Position numbers and translations under genes: made by a program
NCBI RefSeq assembly: GCF_002252445.1
Contig: NZ_NNRJ01000019.1
Span: forward strand, 248,001-312,000
Length of the DNA stretch: 64,000 nt
Origin: Brucella thiophenivorans
GTDB taxonomy: Bacteria; Pseudomonadota; Alphaproteobacteria; Rhizobiales; Rhizobiaceae
Direction of reading: 5' to 3'
Notes under the pieces: model-generated
Told to the model about the DNA's origin: nothing
The model's input: the letters and a program-made list of their open reading frames with translations, nothing else
Database searches by the model: none
Part shown: positions 62,031 to 64,000 of the stretch, piece by piece
Layout of the letters: every line of letters begins with the position of its first letter
How positions within the stretch are numbered: position 1 is the first letter of the stretch

Positions 62031-63293
62031 ATGTCTTGCGTGAACCAGAAAAGCGGCTTCAAAAAAATATTGGTGGCACCAAAACTCATCATGCTTCTGG
62101 CAATGATGTGCGCTGCTGTTTTTCACATTGGTTCCGCTAAAGCCGAAGATACTGCTCCGCTTTCAGCATTAACATATCGCATGGCAGGCGATGATTTGCG
62201 TATGCGGGTTGTGATCATGTTTGATCGCGAACCGAAATTTTCGACGCTGTTGCTAGCCAATCCGCATCGACTAATTTTTGATTTACCAGAAACCCGTTTC
62301 GGCTTTGATGACAAAAGCCTTGAGGCGAGGGGCATTGTTTCGCGTGTGCGCTATGGGTTGGTCGGCGAAAATCGCTCCCGTCTCATTCTGACACTGCGTG
62401 GCCCATTCAACGTTGAAGATATTCAGGTGCTCAAGAATGAAACTGCGCCTGGCTACCGGCTTGTCGCTGATATAGTGGCTTCATCGGATCGTGAGTTTTC
62501 TGAAAAGCTTGCTTCTCAACATGAAGTCACAGGATCGACTGAGCGCAAACAAACTGCTGGAACGGCGGTTCGAACGCCCGGTGCCGACACTACGCATCCA
62601 TTCATCGTGATGATTGATCCCGGTCATGGTGGCATCGATAGCGGTGCGGAGAGCCTGAGCGGTATCAAGGAAAAAGATCTGACACTGGCTTTTGGTAAGG
62701 AATTGCGGGATCGTCTGGCGAAAGAAAAGAACATCAAGGCTCTGATGACGCGCGATGACGATACGTTTCTGCGTCTTTCAGAGCGTGTGCGCCTTGCTCG
62801 ACAGCAGTCGGCAGATCTCTTTATTTCGATTCATGCAGACACGATCAATCAGGGCGATATTCGTGGGGCGACCGTCTATACAATCTCCGACAAGGCGTCG
62901 GATTCCGTTGCTCGCGCTATGGCTGAGCGTGAGAACAAGTCGGATAGTATTGCAGGCGCTGCTCCGGAAGCATTACCCGAAGTTGCCGATATTCTGCTCG
63001 ATCTGACCCGCCGCGAGACGCATACATTTTCATTGAGCTTTGCCGAAAAAGTCATCCACTCGCTTCAGGGTGAAGTGAATCTTATCAACAATCCGCATCG
63101 CTTTGCTGGGTTTCAGGTTCTGCGGGCCCCGGACGTACCGTCAGTTTTGATCGAAATTGGCTATTTGTCTAATGCCGAGGACGAGAAGCTTATCAGCAAT
63201 CCGGAGTGGCGCCGAAAGCTCGCAGATCGCATAGCTCTGGCAATTCGAGCGTTTGAAATTCAAAAACATCCAGATATTTTGTCAAAAGGCTGA
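62031..63293 (+). CDS. amiC: N-acetylmuramoyl-L-alanine amidase, AMIN domain plus Amidase_3
   Basis: The 420-residue protein has a signal segment ending near SAKA (about residue 36). An AMIN domain follows (about 45 to 150, TYRMAGDDLRMRVVIMFDREPKFSTLLLANPHRLIFDLPET), which places the enzyme at the septum. The zinc amidase domain has IDPGHGGIDSGAES (His about 199), then EKDLTLAFGKEL, LFISIHADTIN, and the end PSVLIEIGYLSNAEDEKL with the catalytic Glu. It cuts the septal peptide bridge to let daughter cells part. It is likely switched on by the degenerate LytM lipoprotein found elsewhere in this window. The penicillin-binding protein gene follows 250 bp later. Confidence 0.93.
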   Translation: MSCVNQKSGFKKILVAPKLIMLLAMMCAAVFHIGSAKAEDTAPLSALTYRMAGDDLRMRVVIMFDREPKFSTLLLANPHRLIFDLPETRFGFDDKSLEARGIVSRVRYGLVGENRSRLILTLRGPFNVEDIQVLKNETAPGYRLVADIVASSDREFSEKLASQHEVTGSTERKQTAGTAVRTPGADTTHPFIVMIDPGHGGIDSGAESLSGIKEKDLTLAFGKELRDRLAKEKNIKALMTRDDDTFLRLSERVRLARQQSADLFISIHADTINQGDIRGATVYTISDKASDSVARAMAERENKSDSIAGAAPEALPEVADILLDLTRRETHTFSLSFAEKVIHSLQGEVNLINNPHRFAGFQVLRAPDVPSVLIEIGYLSNAEDEKLISNPEWRRKLADRIALAIRAFEIQKHPDILSKG

Positions 63294-63543
63294 AATAGTG
63301 TAGATTTCAGTGGGATTTAATTTCCGCGGTTACTTATAAGATGCACGCTTGCAACAGCGTTAAGTATTTTTGTCGGCCTTTTCGTATTGTGTGGGTTTAA
63401 TTGGTAAAAATTGGGAAACGATCTTGCCTTTGACGCATTTGGTGGTCACTAAACCATCTGTTGGTTAAAGGGTTTTGATCGGCGGGAGATATTAGTATTG
63501 CTCCCTTGTTTTACGGATAATCTGAAGGCGGGATTCCGGGTTC

Positions 63544-64000
63544 ATGGTAAGGCTTATCGGATATTTCTTTGGAATTGGAACGGTTCTGGCGCTTATAGTT
63601 GCCGGAGGTGTTGCCATTTATATTGGAAGTCTCACCAAGGATTTGCCTGATTACGAGGTGCTCGCAAAATACGAGCCCCCGGTGATGACGCGCGTTCATG
63701 CGTCGGACGGTAGCCTAATGGCGGAATATGCGCGTGAACGCCGCATGTATTTGCCAATTCAGGCTATACCGAACCGCGTTAAGGCGGCTTTTATCTCTGC
63801 TGAAGACAAAACTTTTTATGAGCATCATGGACTGGATTTTGGTGGTCTCGCCCGTGCAATAGTTACAAATGTCAAGAATATGGGATCAGGTCGTCGCCCG
63901 GTTGGTGCTTCCACCATTACGCAGCAGGTCGCAAAGAACTTTCTTCTCTCATCGAACCAGACTTATGACCGCAAGATCAAAGAAGCAATTCTTGCGATGC
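63544..64000 (+). CDS. mrcA: Penicillin-binding protein 1A, N-terminal part (cut by window edge)
   Basis: The frame is open to the right end of the window, so only the first 152 residues are seen. They hold a membrane helix (about 2 to 26, RLIGYFFGIGTVLALIVAGGVAIYIG) and the start of the GT51 glycosyltransferase domain: FISAEDKTFYEHHGLDFGGLARAI, with the catalytic Glu in the AEDK-FYEH motif (about residue 83), and RRPVGASTITQQVAKNFLL. The family then carries a transpeptidase domain, outside this window. ATG 63544 is close behind a GGATTCCGGG stretch. It is preceded by amiC, an order seen in many alphaproteobacteria. Confidence 0.93.
   Translation, partial: MVRLIGYFFGIGTVLALIVAGGVAIYIGSLTKDLPDYEVLAKYEPPVMTRVHASDGSLMAEYARERRMYLPIQAIPNRVKAAFISAEDKTFYEHHGLDFGGLARAIVTNVKNMGSGRRPVGASTITQQVAKNFLLSSNQTYDRKIKEAILAM

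Overview
The window is a bacterial chromosome segment from an alphaproteobacterium of the Brucellaceae, most like Ochrobactrum/Brucella sensu lato. The basis is recognised protein sequence and gene order (cobS/cobT, an exoR-like gene, dgt-argS-SPOR-nagZ-scpAB-tatABC-serS-surE-pcm-nlpD, yajC-secDF, tig-gatB, accBC-aroQ, rne-amiC-mrcA), an alphaproteobacterial LexA box, and intergenic palindromic repeats of the Rhizobiales type. No database search was possible.

Region 1, about 1 to 12.26 kb, is accessory and visibly more AT-rich at its left end. It starts with a cut FkbM-like methyltransferase end and a two-domain glycosyltransferase. Next come a decayed phage tail-fibre end and a convergent membrane acyltransferase. 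A phage lysis block follows: a lambda-R-like endolysin with its own membrane hairpin, overlapping inner and outer spanins, and an XhlA-like protein, closed by a terminator. On the other strand lies an SOS-type operon: a LexA box over the promoter, a Y-family DNA polymerase, two small cysteine-rich proteins and one more small protein. After a repeat-rich intergenic stretch comes a compact three-gene cassette: an ATPase with a STAS-like N-terminal half, a stand-alone DUF4325 STAS-like protein, and a membrane-anchored protein. It has the parts of a partner-switching circuit and sits next to the integrase, where phages often carry cargo. A tyrosine integrase then abuts the 5' end of dusA, which marks the right edge of a dusA-integrated prophage or island. 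The left edge was not found and probably lies outside the window.

Region 2, about 12.26 to 64 kb, is core chromosome. It holds tRNA modification (dusA, trmFO), cobalamin assembly (cobS, cobT), an Lrp-type regulator, DNA repair (a uracil-DNA glycosylase-like protein, xthA), the ExoR-like periplasmic regulator, Fe-S insertion (erpA), dGTPase, three translation enzymes (argS, serS, gatB), chromosome condensation (scpA, scpB), Tat and Sec export (tatABC, yajC, secDF), cell-wall genes (SPOR protein, nagZ, a degenerate NlpD-type factor, an AmiC-type amidase, mrcA), fatty-acid precursor supply (accB, accC), aroQ, protein quality control (pcm, tig, aat, an M48 protease, a DsbA-like protein) and RNase E. 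Three genes echo mitochondrial complex I biogenesis: a Mth938/NDUFAF3-like protein and a squalene/phytoene-synthase-like NDUFAF6 relative beside secDF, and an NDUFA12-type subunit further on. A tRNA-Leu(UAG) precedes tig.

The core gaps are sprinkled with at least three families of short palindromic repeats, including a three-unit tandem array directly after the exoR stop codon and a mosaic between tatA and tatB. No rRNA, CRISPR array or insertion sequence was seen.
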